A stretch of 64,000 nt of DNA, from assembly GCA_910587735.1 (NCBI GenBank), contig CAJUNT010000001.1, positions 62,001 to 126,000 on the forward strand, read 5' to 3'. The position numbers and the translations under genes were made by a program. Source of the stretch: an uncultured Clostridia bacterium. GTDB taxonomy: Bacteria; Bacillota; Clostridia; Lachnospirales; Anaerotignaceae. Of this stretch, positions 50,235-57,580 are shown piece after piece; the stretch's first letter is position 1; every line of letters begins with the position of its first letter. The notes below the pieces were generated by a model. It did no database searches, was not told where the DNA came from, and saw only the letters and a program-made list of their open reading frames with translations.

Positions 50235-50369
50235 TGTAAAAACTAGCGTTTTTCATTGTAAAATCAATATTTCTAAGCAAAAGAAGTTTCCATTTAAAAT
50301 TCTTTTCTTCTCTCTAAAGGGGAAGAAGAAAAAGTTTAAGAGCGACGCACCCCTTTTTGTATGTCATTT

Positions 50370-51212
50370 TCATTTATAAAATGATTCTATTGCCTGTGCA
50401 AAATATTCTGATGCACCTGAACCATATTTTTCATCTATCATAGGTACTATTTTTTGATTACGATAATATTGTGCAAGTGCCATCATGACACCTTTTTCTT
50501 GTTTTATTTGACAAACTTGCTTCATGATAAAAGCATATTCTCCAACGATTTCTTTTACTTCAAAAGAATTGATATTACAATTTTTTTTAGCTATCAATTT
50601 TTTTAATATTATTTCCTCTCGTATTTTATAGCTTTTCGCAATTTCCTTACTAATTGGGTGATTTGAAGCATTTAAAAAGGCATCTTTTCCTCCATACCAT
50701 TCTACTACTTTTGCATAACGCTTTTGCATGTCTTCCGATGATACCACTTCAATGTAATGATTTTTCCACTTTTCTATGCCTCCAAATTCTTCTAAGGCTT
50801 TTTCTCTCATTTTTTCTGGCATATTTTCAAACATTATTTGAAACATTTCTTCTATTTCTATTTTATTAAATATTGTAAAATCCATTGTGTTTTCTCCTTT
50901 CAAAATATCATCAATATGGGCAATCAGTTTTTCTAAGCGTCTTTTTTTTGTAATAAGCATATTTTTTTGCATTTTTAATATTTGATTTTTGTCAAGAGTA
51001 TTATTTTGCATAAATGTTTTAATTTCTTTTAATGGGATGTCAAATTCTCTAAAAAATAGTATTTGCTGTAATGTTTCCAATGCCTTTTGATCATAAAGCC
51101 TATAACCAGCATCACTTTTTTTAGTGGGTAAAAGTAAACCAATTTCATCATAATAATGCAATGTACGTATGCTGATACCTGTTATTTCAGAAATTTCTTT
51201 TACTGTTTTCAT
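50370..51212 (-). CDS. MerR-family regulator with TipAS-like drug-binding domain
   Basis: A 280-residue activator. The N-terminal MerR domain reads VKEISEITGISIRTLHYYDEIG and AGYRLYDQKALETLQQILFFR; a coiled-coil linker follows, then a TipAS-like region of about 130 residues from IFNKIEIEEMFQIMFENMPEK with EEFGGIEKWKNHYIEV, GKDAFLNASNHPISKEIA and YGSGASEYFAQAIESF. TipAS domains bind thiopeptide-like antibiotics and other multi-ring compounds, and such regulators activate export genes. The ATG has an ideal AAGGAGGTGA upstream. It is a single gene; no exporter gene lies beside it, so its target is elsewhere. Confidence 0.88.
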   Translation of the reverse strand: MKTVKEISEITGISIRTLHYYDEIGLLLPTKKSDAGYRLYDQKALETLQQILFFREFDIPLKEIKTFMQNNTLDKNQILKMQKNMLITKKRRLEKLIAHIDDILKGENTMDFTIFNKIEIEEMFQIMFENMPEKMREKALEEFGGIEKWKNHYIEVVSSEDMQKRYAKVVEWYGGKDAFLNASNHPISKEIAKSYKIREEIILKKLIAKKNCNINSFEVKEIVGEYAFIMKQVCQIKQEKGVMMALAQYYRNQKIVPMIDEKYGSGASEYFAQAIESFYK

Positions 51213-51285
51213 GTTATCTCACCTCCTTAATAATTGATAATATTACTGTAATCTATAACGCAACGTGAGAGTCAACTATTTTATC

Positions 51286-51326
51286 AAAAAAATTCCACCA
51301 CATATTAATGTTGATGGAATTTTTTT
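51286..51326 (-). terminator. Terminator of the GNAT gene
   Basis: AAAAAAATTCCA-CCA and TGGAATTTTTTT form a stem ending in T on either strand; nearly identical in sequence to the terminator at 52153. Confidence 0.75.
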
Positions 51327-51331
51327 GAACA

Positions 51332-51886
51332 TTATGATTTTGGTAAAGGAGATTCTACTAATGTAATTTTAGAAAGTTTAAATAATAATTTACCTAGTGC
51401 ATATTGTTGTAATTTTATATATTCTTGATAAGATATATTTTCACCATTATTTAATATTTCCATATTACCACTTACTCCATTTATAAAAATATGAGAGGAA
51501 CGAAAACCATTTTTTATATAAAATTTTCTTCTTGCTATACGTTGTTGATTATTTTCTGCATTGTCATCAATATGTTCAATTAAAAGTACAATTTTTTTAT
51601 CTGAAAATTGTTTGTACAATTTACTCATAATTTTACTTCCTATTCCATGACTGCGTGTTTTATCAGAAATAGCTAAATAATCTAACATAATCATGTTTTT
51701 ATAGGGAATGATTATAGCAAATCCTTGTAAAATATCATTTTCTATAGCAGTTATTATTTGTGCTTTTCCAATTTTTACAGAATGTTTTATGATAAAGAAT
51801 GGTTTTCTTTCTGACTTTGGAAATGCCTCTATATAGATTTCTTTTATTTCTTTCCATAGATTTTTATTGGCAAAAGTAAGTTCCAT
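51332..51886 (-). CDS. GNAT-family N-acetyltransferase
   Basis: A 184-residue acetyltransferase. The core motif A is MLDYLAISDKTRSHGIGSKI (beta-4 and acetyl-CoA loop, R-x-x-G-I-G), followed by KIVLLIEHIDDNAENNQQRIARRKFYIKNGF, in which RRKFYIKNGF is motif B. The substrate (a small molecule amine or a ribosomal or antibiotic amine) is not known. TAGGAGGAAAAA precedes the ATG. It is flanked by near-identical terminator hairpins at 51286 and 52153, and dispersed repeat A2 lies just upstream. Confidence 0.87.
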   Translation of the reverse strand: MELTFANKNLWKEIKEIYIEAFPKSERKPFFIIKHSVKIGKAQIITAIENDILQGFAIIIPYKNMIMLDYLAISDKTRSHGIGSKIMSKLYKQFSDKKIVLLIEHIDDNAENNQQRIARRKFYIKNGFRSSHIFINGVSGNMEILNNGENISYQEYIKLQQYALGKLLFKLSKITLVESPLPKS

Positions 51887-51927
51887 ATTTTTCCTCCTAA
51901 ATAGATTATAATTAATTAGATAGTGGT

Positions 51928-52080
51928 AAAGAGTAGTTTTGAAAATAATTTTTATTTCTATTTGTTATCAAGAAAACGAAATTTTCCATAAAGGTTTTTG
52001 TTTCACTTTTAGGAGAAAGTGAATGAGAATTTGAGAGCAACGCTCTCAAGGGTTTAAATGCTTGTTTAGCCACTTCCCAA
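51928..52080. repeat. Dispersed hairpin-rich repeat, family A copy 2
   Basis: Aligns with 18421-18540 plus 18708-18752. The hairpins are conserved with compensatory changes: TTCACTTT-TAGGAG-AAAGTGAA here versus CTCGCTTTTT/AAAAAGCGAG in copy 1, and TTGAGAGC-AAC-GCTCTCAA here versus TTGGAGC-AAA-GCTCCAA. It starts next to a possible -35 (TTTACC) of the GNAT gene and fills most of the 310-base spacer 51887-52196. Confidence 0.75.
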
Positions 52081-52152
52081 TTTAACTGTTCTATAAATAA
52101 AATACGATATTTTTGTATAAAATATTGCTTTAATAAAATAGTTTTTACAATA

Positions 52153-52186
52153 AAAAAATTCCACCATATTATTGATGGAATTTTTT
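52153..52186 (-). terminator. Intrinsic terminator of lysS
   Basis: AAAAAAATTCCA pairs with TGGAATTTTTT, directly after the lysS stop on the minus strand; same sequence type as at 51286. Confidence 0.8.
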
Positions 52187-52196
52187 ATAATATATA

Positions 52197-53702
52197 TTAT
52201 TTATCTAATGGTTTCATAGCAGGGAAAAGTAATACATCACGTATAGAAACGGATTCTGTTAATAGCATTACCATTCTGTCAATACCAATACCCAAACCAC
52301 CTGTTGGAGGCATACCATATTCTAATGCTGTAATAAAGTCATTATCAATCATATTTGCTTCTTCATCACCAGCAGCACGAAGTGCCTCTTGTTTTAAAAA
52401 TCTTTCTTTTTGGTCAATAGGGTCATTTAATTCAGAATACGCATTACCATATTCTCTGCCTACAATAAACAATTCAAAGCGTTCTGTAAAACCAGGTTTG
52501 TCCACTTTCTTCTTTGTTAATGGAGAAATTTCTATTGGATAATCAATTACAAATGTAGGTTGAATTAAATTCTTTTCTGCATATTCTTCAAAGAAAAAGC
52601 TCAATATATCACCTTTTTCATGTCTGTCTTCAAAAGGTATATTGTGTTCTTTTGCTAATTTTTTTGCTTCTTCTGTATCTGCTACTTTGTCAAAATCTAC
52701 ACCAGAATATTGTTTTACAGCATCTACCATAGTGATACGAGCAAATTTTTGTCCTAAATCTAATTCATGCCCACCATATTGAATTTTTGTTGTACCTAAT
52801 ACATTTTGTGCTACTGTACGAAATAAATCTTCTGTCAAATCCATCATACCATTATAATCTGTAAATGCTTGATAAATTTCAATTAATGTAAATTCAGGAT
52901 TATGACGTATTGAAATACCTTCATTACGGAATACTCTACCAATTTCATATACTCTTTCTAAACCGCCTACAATTAACCGTTTTAAAGGCAATTCCAATGC
53001 AATACGCAAATACATATCAATATCCATAGCATTATGATGTGTAATAAAAGGACGTGCAGCAGCTCCACCAGAAATGGACTGTAATACAGGTGTTTCTACT
53101 TCTAAAAATCCTCTGTTATCTAAAAAGTTTCTAATTTCTTTTATAATTGCAGAACGCTTCATAAAAGTGTCTTTTACTTCAGGATTTACAATTAAGTCAA
53201 TATATCTTTGACGATAACGTAGTTCTTGGTCTTTTAAACCATGGAATTTTTCAGGTAATACCTGCAAGCTTTTAGAAAGCAATATTACTTCTTTTGCATG
53301 TATGGATATTTCGCCAGTTTTTGTTTTAAACACAAAGCCTTTTATGCCTATAATATCGCCGATATCAAACTTTTTAAAAGCAGCATAGTTTTCGTCACCT
53401 ATATCATTTCTACTAACATAGGATTGTATTGTACCATTTCTATCTTGAATATTACAAAAGGACGCTTTTCCCATAATTCTTTTTGACATCAAACGACCAG
53501 CAATAGCAACATCTTGATTTTCTAATGTTTCAAATTCGGCTTTTACTTCATCACTATGCTTTGTTACATCAAATTTTGTTTGCTCAAAAGGATTTTGTCC
53601 TTCTTGTTGTAATTGTGCAAGTTTTTCTCTACGTATTCTAATTTGTTCTGTTAATTCTTGCTGTGTCAGTTCTGATTGTGTTTGATTTGTATTTTCAGCC
53701 AC
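52197..53702 (-). CDS. lysS: Lysyl-tRNA synthetase, class II
   Basis: A 501-residue class II synthetase that charges tRNA-Lys. The N-terminal OB-fold (VAIAGRLMSKRIMGKASFCN) binds the anticodon; the catalytic core has FLEVETPVLQSISGGAAARPF (motif 1 region), FRNEGISIRHNPEFTLIEIYQA (motif 2) and PPTGGLGIGIDRMVMLLT (motif 3). The start is GTG 53702 with AAAGGAGGC upstream. It follows greA by 30 bases in the greA-lysS order often found in Firmicutes, so both are co-transcribed. A terminator follows. Confidence 0.95.
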   Translation of the reverse strand: MAENTNQTQSELTQQELTEQIRIRREKLAQLQQEGQNPFEQTKFDVTKHSDEVKAEFETLENQDVAIAGRLMSKRIMGKASFCNIQDRNGTIQSYVSRNDIGDENYAAFKKFDIGDIIGIKGFVFKTKTGEISIHAKEVILLSKSLQVLPEKFHGLKDQELRYRQRYIDLIVNPEVKDTFMKRSAIIKEIRNFLDNRGFLEVETPVLQSISGGAAARPFITHHNAMDIDMYLRIALELPLKRLIVGGLERVYEIGRVFRNEGISIRHNPEFTLIEIYQAFTDYNGMMDLTEDLFRTVAQNVLGTTKIQYGGHELDLGQKFARITMVDAVKQYSGVDFDKVADTEEAKKLAKEHNIPFEDRHEKGDILSFFFEEYAEKNLIQPTFVIDYPIEISPLTKKKVDKPGFTERFELFIVGREYGNAYSELNDPIDQKERFLKQEALRAAGDEEANMIDNDFITALEYGMPPTGGLGIGIDRMVMLLTESVSIRDVLLFPAMKPLDK

Positions 53703-53732
53703 AATAATTTGCCTCCTTTTGTATTTGTATTA

Positions 53733-54209
53733 TTATTTTTTAATTTCATCTATACGGAATTTTAATTCACCAGAAGGTGTTTCAATGGTAATGGTTTCTC
53801 CTAATTTATGTCCAATTAAGCCCAAACCGACAGGAGATTCATTTGAAATTTTACCATTCATAGGGTCTGCTTCAGCAGAACCAACAATGGAATATTCCAC
53901 TTCTTCCTCAAATTCAAAATCATATAATTTGACAATAGAACCAACACTAATCATATCATTGTTTACTTCATCATCGTCAATGACTTCTGCATTACGAAGC
54001 ATTTTTTCTAATACTACAATTCTGGATTCTATTTCTGCCTGTTCTTCTTTTGCTGCGTCATATTCTGCATTTTCGGATAAATCCCCTTGTCCTCTTGCCT
54101 CTTTTATTTTTTCTGCAACTTCTTTTCTACGAACTGTTTTTAAGTTTTCTAATTCTTCCTCCATTTTTTTAAGACCTTCGTAGGTCAATATCACTTTTTT
54201 TTCTGCCAT
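53733..54209 (-). CDS. greA: Transcription elongation factor GreA
   Basis: A 158-residue GreA. The N-terminal coiled coil (LTYEGLKKMEEELENLKTVRRKEVAEKIKEARGQGDLSENAEYDAAKEEQ region, written in part here) carries the acidic tip D-L-S-E-N-A-E-Y that coordinates Mg2+ in the RNA polymerase secondary channel; the C-terminal domain has MISVGSIVKLYDFEFEEEVE and SPVGLGLIGHKLGETI. It stimulates cleavage of backtracked RNA. It is the first gene of the greA-lysS unit and follows the candidate ncRNA, whose terminator is 75 bases upstream. Confidence 0.95.
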   Translation of the reverse strand: MAEKKVILTYEGLKKMEEELENLKTVRRKEVAEKIKEARGQGDLSENAEYDAAKEEQAEIESRIVVLEKMLRNAEVIDDDEVNNDMISVGSIVKLYDFEFEEEVEYSIVGSAEADPMNGKISNESPVGLGLIGHKLGETITIETPSGELKFRIDEIKK

Positions 54210-54283
54210 AACAGCAATTCACTCCTTTATATTTATGGTAACTATTTCAGCAAAACAAAAAAGAATGGATATTGTTTGCTTGA

Positions 54284-54310
54284 AAAAGAGGCAGGTATAT
54301 TCACCTGCCT
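54284..54310 (-). terminator. Intrinsic terminator of the candidate ncRNA
   Basis: AGGCAGGT (54310-54303) pairs with ACCTGCCT (54296-54289) on the minus strand and is followed by CTTTTTC. Confidence 0.8.
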
Positions 54311-54578
54311 AAAATATGTCAAAAAGCATTCAGTGTTGTCTAAATATATATACTTTCAATGTTAGTCAAAAATATTTATATACAAAGTAATGTTTATAAT
54401 TTTACTCTGCATCTATGCCATTCATTTCAAAAAGCAGTATAGTTATTTTTATTAAATTCATCATGAAAATACTTTAGGAGAACAGCACTTATAATATGCC
54501 TCAATATTATCTACAAAGCGAAATACTTTTTATTTATAATCTTTTAAAGATATAATGGTATGAAACTTTGTTTTTTAC
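54284..54578 (-). ncRNA. Candidate structured non-coding RNA upstream of greA
   Basis: A perfect minus-strand sigma-A promoter (TTGACA at 54613-54608, 17-base spacer, TATAAT at 54590-54585) is followed by about 295 bases that hold no credible frame and end in the intrinsic terminator AGGCAGGT-GAATAT-ACCTGCCT-CTTTTT (54310-54284). Internal hairpins such as TTATATCTTT/AAGATTATAA and the closing pair ACAAAG/CTTTGT are visible. It could be an independent RNA (6S-like or other) or an attenuated greA leader; no known family was recognised. Confidence 0.55.
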
Positions 54579-54584
54579 TGTAAG

Positions 54585-54613
54585 ATTATACTCCACCACT
54601 TGTTTGTTGTCAA
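54585..54613 (-). promoter_or_regulatory. Perfect sigma-A promoter of the candidate ncRNA
   Basis: TTGACA, 17 bases, TATAAT on the minus strand; repeat B2 begins one base upstream of the -35, as in the cyclophilin promoter. Confidence 0.85.
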
Positions 54614-54780
54614 TAATTTTCAGTATGCAAACCACGCAAATCAATTTTTGTTCTTCGTAGGCAATTTAAAGTTTTTTGCCAAGCTTTTTTCAAAAAAGCT
54701 TGCGGATTCGTGCCATACCTGATAGTTATTTTAAACAAAAAAACATCATGAAATATTAAAATTTTTTAGAAATTGACTTC
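54614..54780 (-). repeat. Dispersed repeat family B, copy 2
   Basis: Matches 38474-38640 (clear from 54633 to 54780), with the same order of blocks and the same hairpin, AAGCTTTTTTCAAAAAAGCTT. It lies between the ncRNA promoter and the next gene; the gap 54210-54806 is thus accounted for by terminator, ncRNA, promoter and repeat. Confidence 0.8.
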
Positions 54781-54806
54781 TCTGGTATGCAAAAGAGAAA
54801 CAACTT

Positions 54807-55715
54807 TTATACTCGTTTTTCAAAACAAGTAAATGCTGTGACTGTTAAATTTTTATGCTGTAATAATTGTAATATTTCACTCAAGTTTTGTTTTTTATTA
54901 TAACATAAAAAATCATGAAAAGAGTGTTCTGTGATACGAAGTATTGCCTCTATCTGTTTTGATGAATAATTTTTATTTTCCAATTTTAATAATAATCCAT
55001 TTGAAAGTAATAAATCACTTCTACGTGACATTAAACAATGCATTTTTTTATCATTTTGTATGATGTCAAAAAAGAAAGCATTTTTTTGGATTTTATAATC
55101 ATAATGATACATATTTTTACTACAATTTAATATAATGTTGAATGTTTCAAACTGTTTGTTTTTTATATCAGAAAAAATTTCTAAACGTAATCCATATTCT
55201 TCATAAATTTCGTCTGCTTTTTGTAAAAAGTTTTGTGGATTTTCTGTGTATATGGAAAGATAATTTATATGAGGATATAAAATATCTAATACCATGTTTG
55301 TGATAGTATTTTCCCCATCAATGATTAAAAATTTACTTTGTTGTAATGTTTGTGACTGCCTTTTTATTGCTTTTTTAGAAGCCTCTAATACAAAAAGAGC
55401 GTTAATAATATCACCATATGCAATGTCTATTATGTGAGGAAGTAATATACTATGATGTTTTAATAATACATCAGTTTCTTTTTTTTGTAACAACAAAAGT
55501 AGCTTTTGTATTTGTTTTTCTGTTTGATGGTTTTCATGTGGTTTATATACTTTTACTATGTAACCTTCTGCATTTGCTAGTGTTGTTTGTTGTATATAAA
55601 AGGGGCGAAATCGCATGAAATACCAATGTAGTAGGCAGTTTGGTAATTTTAAAAAAATTCCCTTAATGCCAAAATCATCCTTTTTTGGGGAATAACTAAT
55701 TTCTGCAAATTTCAT
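54807..55715 (-). CDS. Protein of unknown function with a Rossmann-like central segment
   Basis: A 302-residue soluble protein that I do not recognise. Its middle part (SKFLIIDGENTITNMVLDI, then YPHINYLSIYTENP and FNIILNCSKN) looks like successive strands of a Rossmann-type fold, similar in outline to shikimate-dehydrogenase-like domains, but without a clear GxGxxG. The N-terminal region (FYIQQTTLANAEGYIVKVYKPHE) and the last 100 residues, rich in Leu and Lys, are not assigned. No signal peptide. AAGGATGTG is the nearest ribosome-site candidate. The gene is single; the ncRNA promoter lies downstream. Confidence 0.7.
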   Translation of the reverse strand: MKFAEISYSPKKDDFGIKGIFLKLPNCLLHWYFMRFRPFYIQQTTLANAEGYIVKVYKPHENHQTEKQIQKLLLLLQKKETDVLLKHHSILLPHIIDIAYGDIINALFVLEASKKAIKRQSQTLQQSKFLIIDGENTITNMVLDILYPHINYLSIYTENPQNFLQKADEIYEEYGLRLEIFSDIKNKQFETFNIILNCSKNMYHYDYKIQKNAFFFDIIQNDKKMHCLMSRRSDLLLSNGLLLKLENKNYSSKQIEAILRITEHSFHDFLCYNKKQNLSEILQLLQHKNLTVTAFTCFEKRV

Positions 55716-55938
55716 ATTGTCACATCCTTATTCGTTTATTTGATATTATATTGCTATTTTGATTATCATAGACATACATTTTTTAGAAATATTTCACTTT
55801 TCAAAAAGAGTGTGTTATAATGAAAAAAAGGTGATTTTGCTAGTTTTATAAGATATTAGCAATCTATTTACATATTTGTATATAACAGATAATATAAAAC
55901 AGCAAAATAAAATCAAAGGGGTAGAAAGGAGAAAACAT

Positions 55939-56541
55939 ATGTACAGGAGTATCAGAAAAGTAATTGCCATATTAGCAATATTATGTATGTTGTTTTGTAA
56001 CACAATTATGGCATTTGCTTCACAACAAAAGGGATATTTATTGCCAAACGAAAGCAATATGATTGACAGAAGTGACATTTTTGTTGCATTACTGAATGAT
56101 AGTTTGTTAGCAGGATATGAAGTAGAAAATGGTTTGCAAATGCCTTTGCTTATCAATTTCCGTCCAGTAGAAACTTCAGAAGACACTTTATTATATCAAG
56201 GAGAATGGGGTGCAGCTAAAATGGCAATATTTGCAGATAAACAAACACAACGCTTGCAGTCCGTAGCATTGATATTGCCAAGAGATTATGTTTTAAGTGG
56301 ATATCATCAGGGAGGATTGGATTATTTTGCTAGTGTAGGTACATTAGCAGGATTTTTTAATGGAGCAAATGCGAATGGAATAGATGGCACAAAATTAAGA
56401 GAAGGACTTGATTTTTTTGATTTTGACTTCTATACATTACAATCTCAACATTATACAGTAGGAAATTTGGATTATTATTATGAAGTAGGGGCAGGTTCTT
56501 TAATATTTATGATTACAGGTATTCCACAGTCAGCACAATAA
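55939..56541 (+). CDS. Secreted protein of unknown function
   Basis: A 200-residue exported protein. ATG 55939 with AAAGGAG (55926-55932) is chosen over an in-frame start 63 bases upstream, because it then begins with a signal peptide (YRSIRKVIAILAILCMLFCN, TIMAFAS). The mature part is a compact domain with QKGYLLPNESNMIDRSDIF, LLYQGEWGAAKMAIF, RLQSVALILPRDYVLSGYH and LQSQHYTVGNLDYYYEVGAGS, mostly beta strands. No family is recognised. It is not near any obvious partner and precedes the DUF2508-bofA pair by 136 bases. Likely a cell-surface or spore-associated protein. Confidence 0.75.
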   Translation: MYRSIRKVIAILAILCMLFCNTIMAFASQQKGYLLPNESNMIDRSDIFVALLNDSLLAGYEVENGLQMPLLINFRPVETSEDTLLYQGEWGAAKMAIFADKQTQRLQSVALILPRDYVLSGYHQGGLDYFASVGTLAGFFNGANANGIDGTKLREGLDFFDFDFYTLQSQHYTVGNLDYYYEVGAGSLIFMITGIPQSAQ

Positions 56542-56677
56542 TAAATGATTTAGAAAAATAAAATATTTTTATTTGTTACTATATAAATTGAGCGGTACAA
56601 ATTGTACTTGCTCTTTTTGTTTTTTAAGCATAATTTACCAAAATGTTGATTATACTAGCAATAAGGAGGAATGTCCT

Positions 56678-56911
56678 ATGGAGAGCCTAAAGCAACATTT
56701 GACAAAAGAAGGAGAAGAAATATTAGAGGTGATTGAAGAAATTAAATTAAAATTAGAAGATGCAAGAAAAAAGTTTGACCAAGCAACAGATGATACATTA
56801 ATTGACTGTTATATTTATGAAATGAATGCACTATATAAAAAATATGAGTATTTTTTAAAAATGGCAAAAGAAATTGGTTTAATTGCAATGGGATATGAAA
56901 AAATTGGTTGA
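56678..56911 (+). CDS. DUF2508 (YaaL-like) family protein
   Basis: A 77-residue, all-helical acidic protein: EEIKLKLEDARKKFDQATDD then LIDCYIYEMNALYKKYEYFL. This is the DUF2508/YaaL pattern, a small protein of unknown function encoded beside recR and bofA in many spore-formers. ATG 56678 has AAGGAGGAA upstream; a longer frame starting at 56573 is rejected. A 14-bp hairpin at 56965-57011 separates it from bofA, which still lies close enough to be co-transcribed. Confidence 0.85.
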   Translation: MESLKQHLTKEGEEILEVIEEIKLKLEDARKKFDQATDDTLIDCYIYEMNALYKKYEYFLKMAKEIGLIAMGYEKIG

Positions 56912-56964
56912 TGCATTTTAATTGAAAAAATAAAATGTTTTTATGTTTTAATATGTTTTTAGAA

Positions 56965-57011
56965 AAGTAATGGGGAACTTTTTGAATATCGAAAAGGGTT
57001 TCCCATTACTT
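56965..57011 (+). other. Intercistronic hairpin between DUF2508 and bofA
   Basis: AAGTAATGGGGAAC and GTTTCCCATTACTT pair in 13 of 14 positions. No T run follows, so an mRNA-processing or stability role is more likely than termination. Confidence 0.55.
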
Positions 57012-57050
57012 CAAAATGATATAGACATATAAGAAAGGAATGATTTACAT

Positions 57051-57299
57051 ATGGATTCTACACAAATTATTACAGCAATGATTTTTTCTTGTTTAGGATT
57101 GATGACACTAATTATATTGTCCAAGCCTATCAAATTTTTGCTTAAAACCATAGCAAATGCCGCTGTGGGGTGTATTGCCATTATGATATTGCAAACAATG
57201 GGATTACCTATAGGCATTAATTATATGACTGTATTATTTACTGGACTTTTAGGTATTCCTGGTATTGCTGGGCTTTTGATACTTTGTGTTTTATTGTAG
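57051..57299 (+). CDS. bofA: Pro-sigma-K processing inhibitor BofA
   Basis: An 82-residue membrane protein with an N-terminal helix (IITAMIFSCLGLMTLIILS) and a C-terminal pair around AVGCIAIMILQTMGLPIGIN and NYMTVLFTGLLGIPGIAGLLI, the latter ending in the family's PG-hinge. In Bacillus, BofA holds the SpoIVFB protease inactive until the forespore signals, so pro-sigma-K is cut at the right time during sporulation. Clostridial relatives may act on the same or another intramembrane protease. AAAGGAATG lies upstream of the ATG. Its presence supports a spore-forming host. Confidence 0.85.
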   Translation: MDSTQIITAMIFSCLGLMTLIILSKPIKFLLKTIANAAVGCIAIMILQTMGLPIGINYMTVLFTGLLGIPGIAGLLILCVLL

Positions 57300-57380
57300 T
57301 TAGCAAATGTCAAATATGACAATTTTTTGTATAAAATAATAAAATTATAAAAAAAATATTACATATTTTTTGAAAAAGTA

Positions 57381-57409
57381 TTGACGAATTAATAAATAAA
57401 TGTTATGAT
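57381..57409 (+). promoter_or_regulatory. Sigma-A promoter of the rhomboid-gene leader
   Basis: TTGACG (57381-57386), 17 bases, TATGAT (57404-57409); expected start near 57416. Confidence 0.7.
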
Positions 57410-57415
57410 GATCAC

Positions 57416-57566
57416 ATAAAAAAGTTATGAATCAATTATAGCAGATGATTTTTGTCATAACTTTGTTAATCCTTTTTTAACAAATAACACATCAGAATAA
57501 GGATACCCCAATTCTTATTCAAAAAAGAAACTCATTGGATTTTCCCTTTTCCGATGAGTTTTTTTT
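57416..57566 (+). ncRNA. Hairpin-rich leader RNA ending in a terminator, upstream of the rhomboid gene
   Basis: From the promoter to the start codon are about 165 bases with three hairpins and a terminator: AAAGTTATGA/TCATAACTTT (57422-57464, extended by AATCA/TGATT), GTTAA/TTAAC (57465-57481), GAATAAG/CTTATTC (57495-57520) and the terminator at 57528-57566. It may be a riboswitch or attenuator controlling the rhomboid gene, or a separate small RNA. No known family was recognised. Confidence 0.5.
57528..57566 (+). terminator. Intrinsic terminator inside the leader of the rhomboid gene
   Basis: AAACTCATTGG pairs with CCGATGAGTTT (one mismatch) and runs into eight T; it lies 15 bases before the rhomboid start codon. 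Confidence 0.8.
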
Positions 57567-57580
57567 ATAAGGAGATTTTT

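Noticed and set aside
54284..54578. Identification of the candidate ncRNA as 6S RNA
   Set aside because: Length and promoter/terminator fit loosely, but I cannot see the conserved central-bubble layout by eye; left as unknown.
57416..57566. T-box, purine or c-di-GMP riboswitch in the rhomboid leader
   Set aside because: None of the conserved core motifs of these families is visible in the leader.
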